Under the pieces are notes generated by a model, which saw nothing but the letters and a program-made list of their open reading frames with translations, did not search any database and had not been told where the DNA came from. The translations under genes were made by a program, and so were the position numbers. Below are positions 11,166-22,120 of a DNA stretch of 64,000 nucleotides, one piece after another; the stretch's first letter is position 1, and every line of letters begins with the position of its first letter. The stretch comes from Platanthera guangdongensis (taxonomy: Eukaryota > Streptophyta > Magnoliopsida > Asparagales > Orchidaceae): contig CM077153.1 in the NCBI GenBank assembly GCA_039583875.1, positions 65,914,482 through 65,978,481 of the forward strand. The letters run 5' to 3'.

Positions 11166-12598
11166 TTCAGCAGCTTGTGGAGTGGGATGAGTTGGAACCT
11201 CTTGGGTAAGGTTTAGTCCATCCATAGACTCACACATTGGTGAAAACTGCAAAAGACTATTGGTAGAAATGTCTTTCTCCTTATAAGACATGTTAGCTTC
11301 ATCAAAAGACACATGGACAGATTCTTCAATTTTAAGGGATGATTTGTTGAAAACCCTATAGGCCTTGCTTACTTGGGAATATCCTAGAAAAATCTCTTCT
11401 TCAGCCTTATCCTCAAATTTTCTAATGTATCTTTTGTTGTTAGTGTGGATGTAACATATGCAACCAAAAACTTTAAAGTAAGTGATTTTAGGTTTCTTTT
11501 ATTTAAGTAATTCATAGGGGGTCTTATGTTTTAGTTTATGTATAAGACATCTGTTCAGGACATAGTTAGCTGTGTTTACAGCTTCTTCCCAAAAAGGATA
11601 GAGGCATGTAAGCATCTGCTAACAATGTACCTGTAGCTTCAATGAGTGTCCTATTTTTCCTTTCAGCAACCCCATTTTGTTGGGGAGTTCTAGGAGCTGA
11701 GAAGCACTGCCTGATACCTTCCTGCTCACAGAACTCATGCATAAGAAGAGACTCAAACTCTGTGCCATGATCACTTCTGATCAATGCAACATGAGTAGAG
11801 AACTCAATCTGTATGGTCCTGAAAAAATCTATAAGAACTTTGAATGTATCTGACTTAGCTCTCAGAAAGGCTACCCAACTGAATCTGGAGAAATCATCAA
11901 CAATGACTAAGGTGTAAGACTTCCCTCCTAGGCTTTGTACTGCAATGGGTCCAAAAAGATCCACATGAAGCAGATACAATATCCTAGGTGAATAACTTTT
12001 ATTAATGGATTTGAAACTAGTTTTAGTTTGCTTGTCTAGTTGACAAGCCCTGCATAGGCTTTCCTTCTTATAGGGACCAGAAGGTAATCCTCTAACAAGG
12101 TTGTCTTTAGATAACCTAGATATGTTCTTAAGGTTTACATATCCTAGCCTTTTGTGCCATAACTCATTTTGGTTACTAGTGATATTGAGTAAACAAATAT
12201 CAGTTGTGGCAGAAATGAAATCTACTAAATATATGTTTCCTTGTCTAAGTCCAATTAAAACAGTTTGATTTTTATCATTTATAATAGAGCAAGAGGTAGA
12301 GTTGAAATGTACCTGATAACCTTCATCACATAATTGACTTATGGATATAAGGTTATGTTTAAGTCCTCTTACATATGTCACCTTTTTGAAGGTCACTGCT
12401 CCAATGCTTACTCTTCCATATCCTTCTGACTGACCACTCTTTGAGTCTCCAAATATCACCTTTGGTCCTAGCTTGGACTTATAGCTGGAGAGATTTGCTT
12501 TGCTGCCAGTCATGTGCTTGGAGCAGCCACTGTCCAGGTACCAGGTCTGACTTAACCTTGGACAGCTCTTCATATGTACCTGCATTAAAAAATAAAGC
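11166..12598 (-). pseudogene. pol: SirA protease-integrase part of pol
   Basis: Begins in the frame one base on from gag. Protease motif WYLDSGCSKHMTG lies near 12510-12545 (catalytic D-S-G), then the GAG-pre-integrase region with LWHKRLGYVN and CRACQ (the His-Cys zinc site). The integrase core keeps its D-D-E residues: VDLFGPI, SDHGTEF and QQNGVAERKNRTLIE. Two lesions follow: one extra T in a T run near 11594-11598 shifts the frame, and a TAA lies at 11499-11501. Coding continues to 11166, where SirS splits it from RT. Integrase inserts the cDNA in the nucleus. Confidence 0.88.
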
Positions 12599-14722
12599 TC
12601 AATTGTTCTTGACCCAGGTTACCTTGGGTCCTTGGTTTGGCTGAAAAGTAAAACTAGAAATGACTGATAAGGCAGGTTGAGACTTATACCCTAGAGGGTG
12701 ATATCTCCTAGGTGGGATTATCCAGTCAGCTACTGGATTAAATGTCTTGTTAGCTGTTTTAAAATTTCTATAGGAGAAATGATTTATATTTGGTCGTTCT
12801 GGGATCGACGAATTATTGTAAGTTCGTCGACCAGAGTTCGACGAATGGGGATGAGATCGTCGACCTCCACTCAGAGAATGACCATGGTCATTTTCTGCGT
12901 CCCACGTTCGTCGACCTCTGCTCGACGAACCATACACAGTTCGTCGATCGCAGTTGGACGAATAATTATTTTTGAAGTTTGCGTTCAGCGTTCGTCGATC
13001 GGGGTTCGACGAACTTGCAGGATTTCGTCGATCTGAGTTCGACGAATTCTGCTGAACCTGATTTTTAATAGCTTTCTTCTGTTTTCTGTTTCTATTGTCT
13101 AGGGGATTTAACTTGTTTTCTGACATGGGTTTTTCAGTTAGTTTCTCTTTACCTTTAGCAGTGATAAACTTTATGGGAGTAGAAAGTATATTCTAATTTA
13201 TTATGGGGGGTAAACATGATGAAGCACCCAAGCCCAGCCTGCCATTTAATCTGGCATTTACTGTGCTTGTGATATCCATCAGCTTGAGGCTTCTCCCATT
13301 GAGAGATTGCTCAAGTTGTTTTGCCTCACATAATTCAGATTTTAACTTGATTATCTGTTCATTAGCTAGTGTCAATTGATCAGTTAGTTTTCTATTTTCT
13401 GTGCTGACAGATTCAAGGTTTTCTAGTCTAGTCCTCAAGGTTTTTATTTCTTTCTCTGAGTTTATTAGATCCATGCACATAGTTTTAAATTCTACTTTAA
13501 ATAAGTCAGAATTGAAATCAAAACTAGAAATCACCTGATCAGCCTCTGAGTCTGAGGCACCTTCATCTTCAGAATCCTCTTCTGATCCACAGTTGCTTCT
13601 GGAGGCATCTATTGCCATTAGGCACACCTCCTTGGATCTGGCTTCTTCCTCTTCTTCACTGGAGCTGGAGGAGGATGTTTCCTCTTCTGTGTCACTCCAG
13701 GACTCAGCAACAAATCCTTTGTCTTTCCTTTTATATTTGTTGGACGAGGGTCTGCTGCTTTGTTTTCTTCTGGAATATTTGTCCCTGCCCTTGTCCTTTT
13801 TCTGATTCTCTGGGCATTCTGAAATATAGTGCCCAGGATTTCTGCATCCAAAACACACAACCTCCTTAGTTGGTGTCTTGTCATATTTGGGCTTATCATC
13901 CTGCCTGGATGATTTTCTTCTAAAGTCCTTTCTTGCCATTTTGTAGAATCTTTTGGCAAAAAGACTCATTAACTCCTCATTGGATGTAGATGTTTCATTG
14001 TCTTCAGAAGCTTTGAAGGCCAAGATGTGCTCCTTCCTAACTGGGGTAGTTGCCTTCTATTCTGCTGCCTCTCTTGATTTGACAAGCTGCTCATATGACT
14101 TCAGCTTGCCTAACAAAGATTCTGTTGAAATCTCATTGAGGCTTCTGGCTTCTTTGATTAGCCAGATTCTGGAGTCCCATGAATTGGGGAAACACATCAG
14201 TATTTTGTCATTCACCTCAGTTAAGGTGATGTCCTTGTCAAGAGTCTTGAGTTCACTGATGATTGAACTTAATCTATTGTACATCTCAGCCACAGATTCT
14301 GTCTCATCCTTTTTGAAATTCTCATAGAGAGAAATGAGACTGGATCTCCTATCCTTTCTTTCATCAACTGAGCCTGCTACCATTTGGTTGAGAGAGTCCC
14401 AAATGGCCTTGGCTGAGGTGCACTCAGCCACCTTCTGAAATATATCATCTGACATTGTTTGGGCCAGAATATTCATAGCCTTTGCATCAGCCATCTTGGC
14501 TTTCTTATAGGCTTCAGTATTGTCTGTAGGTGGTACTGCACTCAGATTAGTTGATGTGCTGGCAAAAGTTGCAGGAGCTTGAGGAACACCTGTTGAAATG
14601 ACAGAAAAAATATCCTCATCAATGGAGTTCATATATAATCTAATTCTTGCCTTCCAGATGGCAAACTTATTAAGATTGCACACTGGAGGTCTGATGCTTG
14701 TGTAATCCTTGTTTTGGGCCAT
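12599..14722 (-). pseudogene. gag: SirA gag, two in-frame stops
   Basis: Start chosen at ATG 14722 (MAQNKDYTSIRPP), about 145 bp after the primer site; the frame upstream is open but not gag-like. The UBN2-type copia capsid occupies the first part (WKARIRLYMNS, AKAIWDSLNQM). A zinc knuckle CFGCRNPGHYISEC lies near 13815-13857, with acidic Ser/Glu-rich and coiled-coil-like parts around it. All three pieces are in one frame of 708 codons, with TAG at 14057-14059 and 13193-13195, ending TGA at 12599-12601. Odd: the C-terminal part is built from Asn/Ser/Asp-Arg-Arg repeats encoded by TTCGTCGA...TCGACGAA words (12790-13050). The second knuckle found in SirB and SirC gag is absent. Confidence 0.87.
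12790..13050. repeat. LTR-type TCGA words inside SirA gag coding sequence
   Basis: At least nine TTCGTCGA(C/T) or GTTCGACGAA words in both orientations inside open reading frame, translating as D-R-R-T and S-S-N-type repeats. Near-identical words occur in the SirA LTR and pol-env spacer. Confidence 0.8.
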
Positions 14723-14866
14723 GTCTGTGAGAAGGATAAGTCCAATAACAGAATAAAAACAAACAGATCTAACTAAAGGATCTTTGGGTTCAGGTGTTAG
14801 TCTGTACAACCAATCAGGTATGGTATGTTAACCAACCTGGAAGATGTGGTATTATTAACCAACCTA

Positions 14867-14878
14867 CCTCTGATACCA
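14867..14878 (-). promoter_or_regulatory. SirA primer-binding site
   Basis: On minus it reads TGGTATCAGAGG, two bases from the 5' LTR. It is complementary to the 3' end of plant initiator Met tRNA. Confidence 0.85.
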
Positions 14879-14880
14879 AT

Positions 14881-16816
14881 TGAAAGTTCAGGAGGTATGC
14901 TTGATACCACCTGAAGGTGTTAGTTAGATCAGATATACTCTAGAGGGGGGGGGGGTGAATAGAGTATGTTGGTGATTTTAAAACTTTTACAACTGTTGTT
15001 GTATTTTAGGTGAGTGTGCAGGGAAGCAAATACAATAAACCAAGATGCAGCAACTATCAAATCACATCACATTCACAGAGCAAGGCCAGAAAACAAAAAG
15101 GAAAAGAAAGCAACCAGACGACACAAGAATTTTTATAGTGGTTCCCCAAATCTGGGTAGTCCACTCTTCTACCACCCTGGTAGGAATCCACTGCAGGAAG
15201 GGGTTGATCAGGTGTCCTGGCACCAATGGGGTTTTGATCAGGTTCCCAAAAACCAAACCCTCAAGTCTTTTGGAGGGAGACTTGCAACCAGAATAATTTT
15301 GAAGGGAATTAAAACCCTGTACAGAGGTGGAGTGAGAGGGTGATGAGATCTTCTCTTTCTCAAGTCAAATCAGAAGACTTGTGGATTGTTGTTTAGCAGC
15401 TTTGCTCCCCCTGAGATGTAGAATGAATCAGGAAGAATGCTGGAGCACTGCTTCAGGGTGATAGGTCTTCAAAGACCTAGAATTCCAGGTCCAGAGAAAG
15501 TCTCCAGGAACTTCTTGTGACTGATATGAATGTATTGTCTTTGAAGTTATCCTGAGTAAAAGCAGATGAAGAAGACTCTTGATATTGATGTAGTGTTCTT
15601 CTTCTTCTTCTTCTTGATCAGTTTCTCTCTGGGCCAAGAATGAATTCCTTTTTTTATATTATCTGAATCACTGTCTGTCTTTTTCTTGTTGTTGTGTGTT
15701 GAATTTTTTTTTGTCTTACTCACTGTTTCTGTATTTCTCCATGTCTCATAAGAAACATTCGAATTTTGAATATCGAGCAGTAATGGCAGACGACCTGGAA
15801 AGGAAGCTGCAATTAATTATTTCCCCAACTGTTTCCATGGGAAAATGGTATGTAATAATCCAGGATTAACTGCGCATTCTAACGGTAGTATTCTGTGAAG
15901 AACTGCCATTAACTGTTCAGGAATCAGCGCCATGGAATGAGACGGGAACGGAAGAAGACCTAGTCTGGAATCGTCGACCGAAGAACATAATTCGTCGAGA
16001 TGATTTTTGAGTTCGTCGAGCTGAGCCTGAGTTCATCGAGCTAAGCTGAGTTCGTCGAGCTGATCTGAGTTCGTCGAGCTGACAGTCTTCATTCGTTGAA
16101 CAGACAATCTTCAATATCAGACAAACATTATTCGTTGAGCAGAGAACTAAATTCGTCGAGCAGAGAAAAGTTCTGGACTTGGACAAAATACTCTGCATCT
16201 GCTGAAATGCTGTGTCGACACAAATTGTTGTCGACAGATTGATCTTGGTGTCGACACAAATCCTCTAGTGTCGACATAAGCTGGTGTCGACTGAAATCCT
16301 GGTGTCGACACAAATCGTCTGGTGTCGACACAAACCCTAAGTGTCGACACAGATTCTCTGAGTATAAAAATCGTCGAGTAGAGATTAGCATTCGTCGACC
16401 TGAGAAGCTGTGAACTTGAGGTGTAAGTTCGTCGAGCTCAGAATATAATTCGTCGACCGAAGCATGAAGCTGGACTTAGAGAAATTCTGAAGTAGTCCTG
16501 AAAAGCTTGAGGTAGAATCCCGGTGTTCGTCGAGCAAAGAACATAGTTCGTCGAGCTCAGCACTACGGATTATCTCACGATCGTCGATCGCAGAACTCCC
16601 TTCGTCAAGCTGAGTTCGACGAACGTCGAACTCATTTCACTTAGTCTGAAAAACTGATAGATCTGGAGTTCCTGATGGTCTTGAAGAAGGCTGGTCCATC
16701 TGAAGTTGAGATAGAGGACTGTCCTAGACTCTAAGACAAAAACTTGACCCAGACTATACAAGATGGGTCACATCCTAAGTCAGTGGACCTAGCCCAAATC
16801 AACTAGGGATCCAATA
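14881..16816 (-). repeat. SirA 5' LTR
   Basis: 1936 bp, aligning along its whole length with 2067-4003. Its outer end reads CAATA instead of CAACA, a single change at the terminal dinucleotide. It carries the same TCGA array at 15970-16640. Confidence 0.92.
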
Positions 16817-16821
16817 GGGTC

Positions 16822-17346
16822 AATCGTCGAGTGCTGGGCCAAATCGACGATCGCTGCCTGATCGTCGAACGGATATCGTCGAACGCGCTGATCGTTGAGT
16901 GCAAATCGTCGAACGCACTGTTTGCCGATCGGTGGTGAGATCGACGATCGCTGGCGAGCTCGACGATCGCTGCCTGAGCGTCAAACGCAGATCGTTGAGC
17001 GCAGACCTGTGTCACGGGCGTGACTTGGCTGAAACGGGCGTGTCCCGTGGCGGTGACCTGTTTTGGGGATAAGGCGGGTTGAGCACCGCTTAGAGACACG
17101 GCCTGTGACATGGGCGTGTCACAGGGAGTGTCGGACCCGAAAAGTGGTTTTGCTGGTTTTTCATGGCCATTCATTTCCTTCAGTTGAGATCCAAAGACTG
17201 AGCTTCTTTCCTACTTCCTTAAGGCCGAAAACAGAGAACGTAATCTCATTTTTTGTTATTGCCTTCATCTTTCTAAAAGTTTAGAGAGAGAAAGGGAGAG
17301 GAAGGAGGAGGAAGAAGAAGAAGGGCTGCTTGCTGGTGGAGCTTGA
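16822..17346 (+). repeat. TekA 5' LTR, piece 2
   Basis: Matches about 32780-33304 of the 3' LTR. It holds TCGTCGAACG words, the fourth GACACG hairpin (17095-17132) and the promoter region. The TATA box of the 3' LTR (TATAAAAG, 33230-33237) is TCTAAAAG here (17272-17279). It is cut by SirB. Confidence 0.92.
17342..17346. repeat. Target-site duplication of SirB (left copy)
   Basis: CTTGA at 17342-17346, exactly repeated at 25813-25817. Confidence 0.92.
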
Positions 17347-18640
17347 TGAAAGTCCACCTAGTGTCAACTATCTTCACTTCGTTTGGAGACTAAGGTGTCC
17401 CTCTTTGTTGACGACGAGTTCTTGAAGTCCACAAAGAGTCCACAACCTTAGATCTCTCTTGGAGAGGATCTCCTCGGAACCGGCGGCGGCAAGATGAGCG
17501 GCGGCTTGGTTCGGGATCGGCGGCAATGACGGCGCGCGGCTGCTGTACTTTGAGATCCAAACTTCGTAGCGAAGCAAACTAGGTCTACCAACGGTCACTC
17601 TAGGATCGGTCGTCTCGATCGATTCGGACGGGGAAGTTTTTCCCGATCAACAAATCGAGAGACATGGGATCTCTGGATAGACACGTGAGACTCTAAGCTT
17701 GGCTAAGCTTCTGTCGCCGGAAGATCAGGAAGAAATCTCGATCAAAAGCGGCGACCAACTTGCTGGATCGACGACGGCGGCGGCGGAGCGGAACTCGCAA
17801 TTTTAGGGTTAGTTCGTGCTCGGCTTCTTTTCTGTCTGTCTACTGTTCAAAATACCTGTATATATATACTGTAGACAACTTGAATAAGACCGTTGTGGGA
17901 CCCACAAGAAGAATCCCTAAATCCCGGTCCAGAACATTGACAGCGGCAGAATCCGGTTCAGGAAGTTCCAGAAAATCGCCCAAGTCAAAATCGGTGAGAA
18001 TCGAAAGTGAATCTCGCTGAATCGTCGAGAATCAGAGGTGATTCTCGACGATTCGGCGAGAATCAAAGATGATTCTCGTCGAATTTGCCTTGGTTGCACG
18101 CACTGCTTTAGGCCAGGTCGAGATGGAGAGAATCAGCCAGTGATTCTCGACGATTCGACGAGAATCACCAAGTGATTCTCGCCGAATCGGCGAGAATCAC
18201 TTGGTGATTCTCGTCGATTCTTACTTAGAAGCAGAGGTGCTCGCTAAGAAGTAGCTGGATCGAGTTCGGCGAGAATCAGCCACTGATTCTCGACGAATCG
18301 GCGAGAATCACTAGACGAATTTTGGTCTTTCCACCCATGAGGTGCTCCTTGACCCATCCTTGCTCTTTGTCTGCTCCCGCATAGTTACAGCCCTGTGCTT
18401 GAAAGTAAGTGCACTCCAATAGAGAGAGTACACGTAGGCCAACACACTGATCTGCTCAACGAGGGATTACGTCGTGCAGACCCGTGTATATTGACCTGCT
18501 GCACCCTGACATTGGTGTGCACTTAGCGTGGAAGAACTGCAAGCACAACTTGAAATACTTTGTCAAATACATTGTCTATTTACCTTAGCTTGTCCAGAGG
18601 CTTCTTCAAATCAGGTACGTTGTGGATACAATACCCAGCA
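17347..18640 (-). repeat. SirB 3' LTR
   Basis: 1294 bp. In element sense U3 is at the right; GATTCTCG/CGAGAATC palindromes lie at 18010-18310, upstream of a TATATATATA at about 17859-17868. It includes a perfect 31-bp palindrome at 18171-18201. Confidence 0.92.
18171..18201. repeat. Perfect 31-bp palindrome in SirB LTR
   Basis: Arms AGTGATTCTCGCCGA and its exact complement around a single A. The same palindrome is at 25318-25348 in the other LTR, and imperfect relatives fill 18010-18310. Confidence 0.9.
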
Positions 18641-18945
18641 ATCTCCCCTATTTGAAGAAGCTTAAACCCTACAAGCTAAGGTGAATAGAGCATATGGGAA
18701 TGAAAATCCTAAATTTGAAATTGAGTTGAGTGAGGTATTCATTACCGATACCAATTTCGTGCGAGCAAACTACTTTGGAGCCACCTTAGCCTTAGCCGAG
18801 AGGGTAATCTCCCCCTTTTCGGCTTCTGCAAATCTGGGTCTGTAGCATTTGACCCCTTGCTCCCCCTCAGTTCTTGCATCTGTGCTCACACTCGAGTTCC
18901 TTGCTCCCCCTCAGTTCTTGCACGAGCATGAAGCTTCTGTAGACT
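18641..18945 (-). other. SirB purine tract and spare purine tracts
   Basis: The tract next to the LTR is ATCTCCCCTATTTGA (plus). Further CTCCCCC-type runs occur near 18809, 18859 and 18904, the last two inside a repeated TGCTCCCCCTCAGTTC segment. Several purine tracts before the 3' LTR are, as I recall, a described Sirevirus trait. No gene here. Confidence 0.7.
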
Positions 18946-21900
18946 TCATTCCTCATAATTTAGCATCCCCAATTCAGTCTTGAAAAGACTGAACTTGGCC
19001 TCGTCTAAGGGCTTTGTGATTATGTCAGCAATTTGCTTGTCCGTGGGGACATAACAGAGAGAGATGTCCTTATTCTCCACGTGCTCCCGAATGAAGTGGT
19101 AGCGCACTTCAATATGCTTCATTCTGCTGTGCGATACTGGATTGTTGGCAATCGCAATAGCACTGGAGGAGTCGCAGTACATTGGTATTTCCTTGAACTG
19201 AAGGTCGTAGTCGGCTAACTGGTTTCTGATCCATAGGAGTTGTGTGCAACAGCTTCCTGCCGAGATGTACTCATACTCTGCTATGGAGGTTGTAACACAA
19301 TTCTGTTTCTTGCTGTTCCATGAGATAAGCCTCCTGCCGAGGAATTGACACGTCCCGGAGGTGCTTTTCCTGTCATCCCTACTCCCTGCAAAATCAGCAT
19401 CTGAAAATCCTATTAGCTCGACATCATTGTTTCCCGGGTACCACAAGCTAAGATTGGGAGTACCTTTAAGGTATCTTAGAATTCGCTTTACAGCGACATA
19501 GTGAGATTCCTTAGTGTTCACCTGATATCTGGCACAGACACATGTCGAGAACATGATATCCGGTCTACTGGCAGTAAGGTAGAGCAGGGATCCAATGATG
19601 CTTCTGTATTTGGTTTCATCGAAAGGTTTACCTTTCTCATCCTTATCCAGAGACATAGTGGATCCCATTGGAGTCCTCATAGAGGTTGCATTCTCCATAC
19701 CGAATTTCTTCAGGAGTTCATTTGTGAACTTCGTCTGAGAGATGAAGATTCCATCCTCAGACTGTTTTACTTGAAGTCCCAAGAAATACTTGAGCTCTCC
19801 CATACTGCTCATTTCAAACTTTCCTTGCATAAGTTTAGAAAACTTTTTGCAAAGATTGTTGTCCGTTGAGCCGAATATAATGTCATCGACATAGATTTGC
19901 ACCAGCAAAATCTTGCCTTTGACTTCCCTGAGAAACAATGTTTTATCTATTTTACCTTTAGAGAACTTGTTCTCAAGAAGAAAACTAGATAAAGTCTCAT
20001 ACCAAGCTCGTGGAGCTTGTTTTAAACCATATAATGCTTTATTAAGAAAATAAACATGATTAGGATAAGTAGGATTGACAAAACCTGGGGGTTGAGCAAC
20101 GTATACTTCCTCTTGCAGGTCTCCGTTCAAGAATGCTGATTTCACATCCATTTGATAGACTGTGAATCCTTTGTGTGAAGCATACGCCAGGAACAATCTG
20201 ATTGCCTCGAGCCTTGCTACTGGTGCGAAGGTCTGGTCGAAGTCAATCCCCTCCTCCTGTCTGTAACCTTGAGCCACCAGCCTTGCCTTGTTCTTTATGA
20301 TGACACCATGTTCATCCAGCTTGTTTCTGAAGATCCACTTGGTGCCAATCACATTCTGCTTGTATGGTCTGGGAACTAGCGTCCAAACGTTGCAACGTTC
20401 GAATTGATGTAGTTCATCTTGCATGGCCAGAATCCATGCCGCATCCTTGTTCGCCTCGTCGAAATTCTATGGCTCAACCTGTGACAGGAAGCTAAGATGC
20501 AATACTTCGTTAATAGTACCTCTTCGAGTTCTGACACCGACACGAGGATCTCCGATGATCTAATCTCTAGGATGATCCCTCACGTGCCGGAGCTCAAGAA
20601 GTCTAGCGTCTGGAGCTTCAACTACTTCTTGGGCTTCTCCTTCTTCTAAGATATTTGTTCCATTTTGATCTTCAACATTTTCAGATGACGTGGAGGTGGA
20701 AACTTTGACGTACTTAGGAGTGTCATCTTTAGCGGTCTCATCCAGACTCAGCTGTTCAAGTCGTGCACCTGCATCTTCAAGAATACCACTGGAAGAATTG
20801 CTGTTAAGCAAACTTCCTTCATCAAATACAACATTTATTGATTCTTCTACCACTAGGGTTTTCTTATTGAAGACCCTATAAGCCCGACTGTGGGAACTAT
20901 AGCCCATGAATATGCCTTCGAAGCATTTTTCACCAAATTTAGTACGCGGGTACTTCCCATTATTCAGTACATAGCATCTGCAACAAAAAATCCGCAAGTA
21001 GGACATGGTTGGTTTCCTGACTTTCAGTAGCTCGTAAGGCATCTTACGATGATGCTTGTTGATCAATGCTCGGTTTTGTACATGACAAGCTGTATTGACA
21101 GCCTCTGCCCAGAAGTATTCCGGGAGAGAAGCGTCTTTCAACATAGTCGTGCAGGCTTCAATGAGAGTTCTATTTCTCCTCTCCGCAACTCCATTTTGCT
21201 GAGGAGTGCGCGGGGAGGAAAACTCATGAAAGATACCTTGTTCTTCACAAAATTCTGTCATCCAACCAGATTCGAATTCTGTTCCATGGTCACTTCTGAT
21301 TTTGACCACTGAGCAGTTAAATTCGTTCTGAACCTGCTTGACAAAACTAGTGAAGATGTCAAACGTATCTGACTTTCGTTTCAAAAATAACACCCATGTA
21401 AACCGAGAATGATCATCAACTATCACTAGCGTAAAGGACTTGCCTCCCAAGCTATGAACTTGTATTGGACCAAACAAGTCCATATGTAAAAGGTAAAGAC
21501 ATCGAGAAGAGTCTTTGTCTGCGATGCTCTTAAAGGTAGCCCGAGTCTATTTGCCCATCTGGCATGCAGGACAGGGGCTATCTTTGATGCACTTGATACT
21601 GGGAGCATCCCTTACTAAGTTCTTAGAAAACAACATACTAATTGTCTTGAAATTAATATGTGCCAATCTCTTGTGCCATTGTTCACAAAGAGATGCACTG
21701 CCTGTTGCCACAAGGCATACGGGGGTAGATGAATCTAAACTGAGAAAATCTAAGCAGAAGATATTTCTGCTCCTAATGCCTGATAATACCATCTCAGAAG
21801 AGGTACGTGAAATTATCAGACATTTATCCTTGCAGAACTTAACATCATAACCTTTATCACATAACTGAGTTACACTGATCAGGTTATGGTTTAACCCTTC

Positions 21901-22118
21901 AACATAAGCCACGTCGGTGATAGAGATTATACCGTTGGAAATCATACCGTAACCTCTGGTGACTACTCGATCTGACCCTCTAAAGATGACTTTGGGTCCA
22001 TTCTCGACTGGAGTGTAATCACGCAGCAGGCTTCTTGTCCCAGTCATATGCCGGGAGCATCCACTGTCCAAATACCAGATCGGCGTTTTAGTGGCCTTTG
22101 GACATTCCTGCAAAACAA
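18946..22118 (-). pseudogene. pol: SirB pol: protease, integrase, RT, RNase H
   Basis: One frame from about 22118 to 18946 with three TAG stops (21547-21549, 20560-20562, 20467-20469) and no frameshift. In order: protease WYLDSGCSRHMTG; LWHKRLAH(I/N) and CPAC zinc site; integrase with DLFGPI, SDHGTEF and NGVAERRNRTLIE, so D-D-E is kept; RT with [17 protein letters not shown] and catalytic YVDDIIFGS; RNase H with [11 protein letters not shown] and [14 protein letters not shown]. In RNase H the usual K/T-AEY is I-AEY. It ends with GMLNYEE and TAA or TGA 300 bp from the LTR. Pol is one base out of frame with gag, as in SirA. Confidence 0.92.
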
Positions 22119-22120
22119 AA

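Larger units (their letters stand above)
2067..16816 (-). mobile_element. SirA: env-bearing Sirevirus-type Ty1/copia element
   Basis: LTRs at 2067-4003 and 14881-16816 (1937 and 1936 bp) start TGAAAG in plus orientation; the left one ends CAACA and the right CAATA. All genes read on minus, so the right LTR is the 5' one. Order in element sense: LTR, primer site (14867-14878), gag, protease-integrase, RT-RNase H, env-like gene, purine tract (4004-4018), LTR. Copia domain order (integrase before RT), initiator-Met primer site and a third ORF after pol match the Sirevirus lineage. About 12.7 kb without the solo LTR inside it. The two LTRs differ by roughly 2-3% by partial hand comparison. An exact 5-bp duplication flanks it. 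Confidence 0.93.

Noticed and set aside
12599..12640. Complete 43-nt intron at the SirA gag/pol border
   Set aside because: AAG|GTAACC and AATGCAG| could pair, but 43 nt is too short for plant splicing and the donor is not present in SirB. Only the acceptor-like part is kept as a finding.
14057..14059. Programmed stop read-through in Sirevirus gag
   Set aside because: The SirA TAG (14057) and SirB TGA (23924) lie at different places of the capsid alignment, so they are separate lesions rather than a conserved signal.
14864..14880. tRNA gene fragment
   Set aside because: It is the primer-binding site, complementary only to the tRNA 3' end. No cloverleaf is present here or at the other primer sites.
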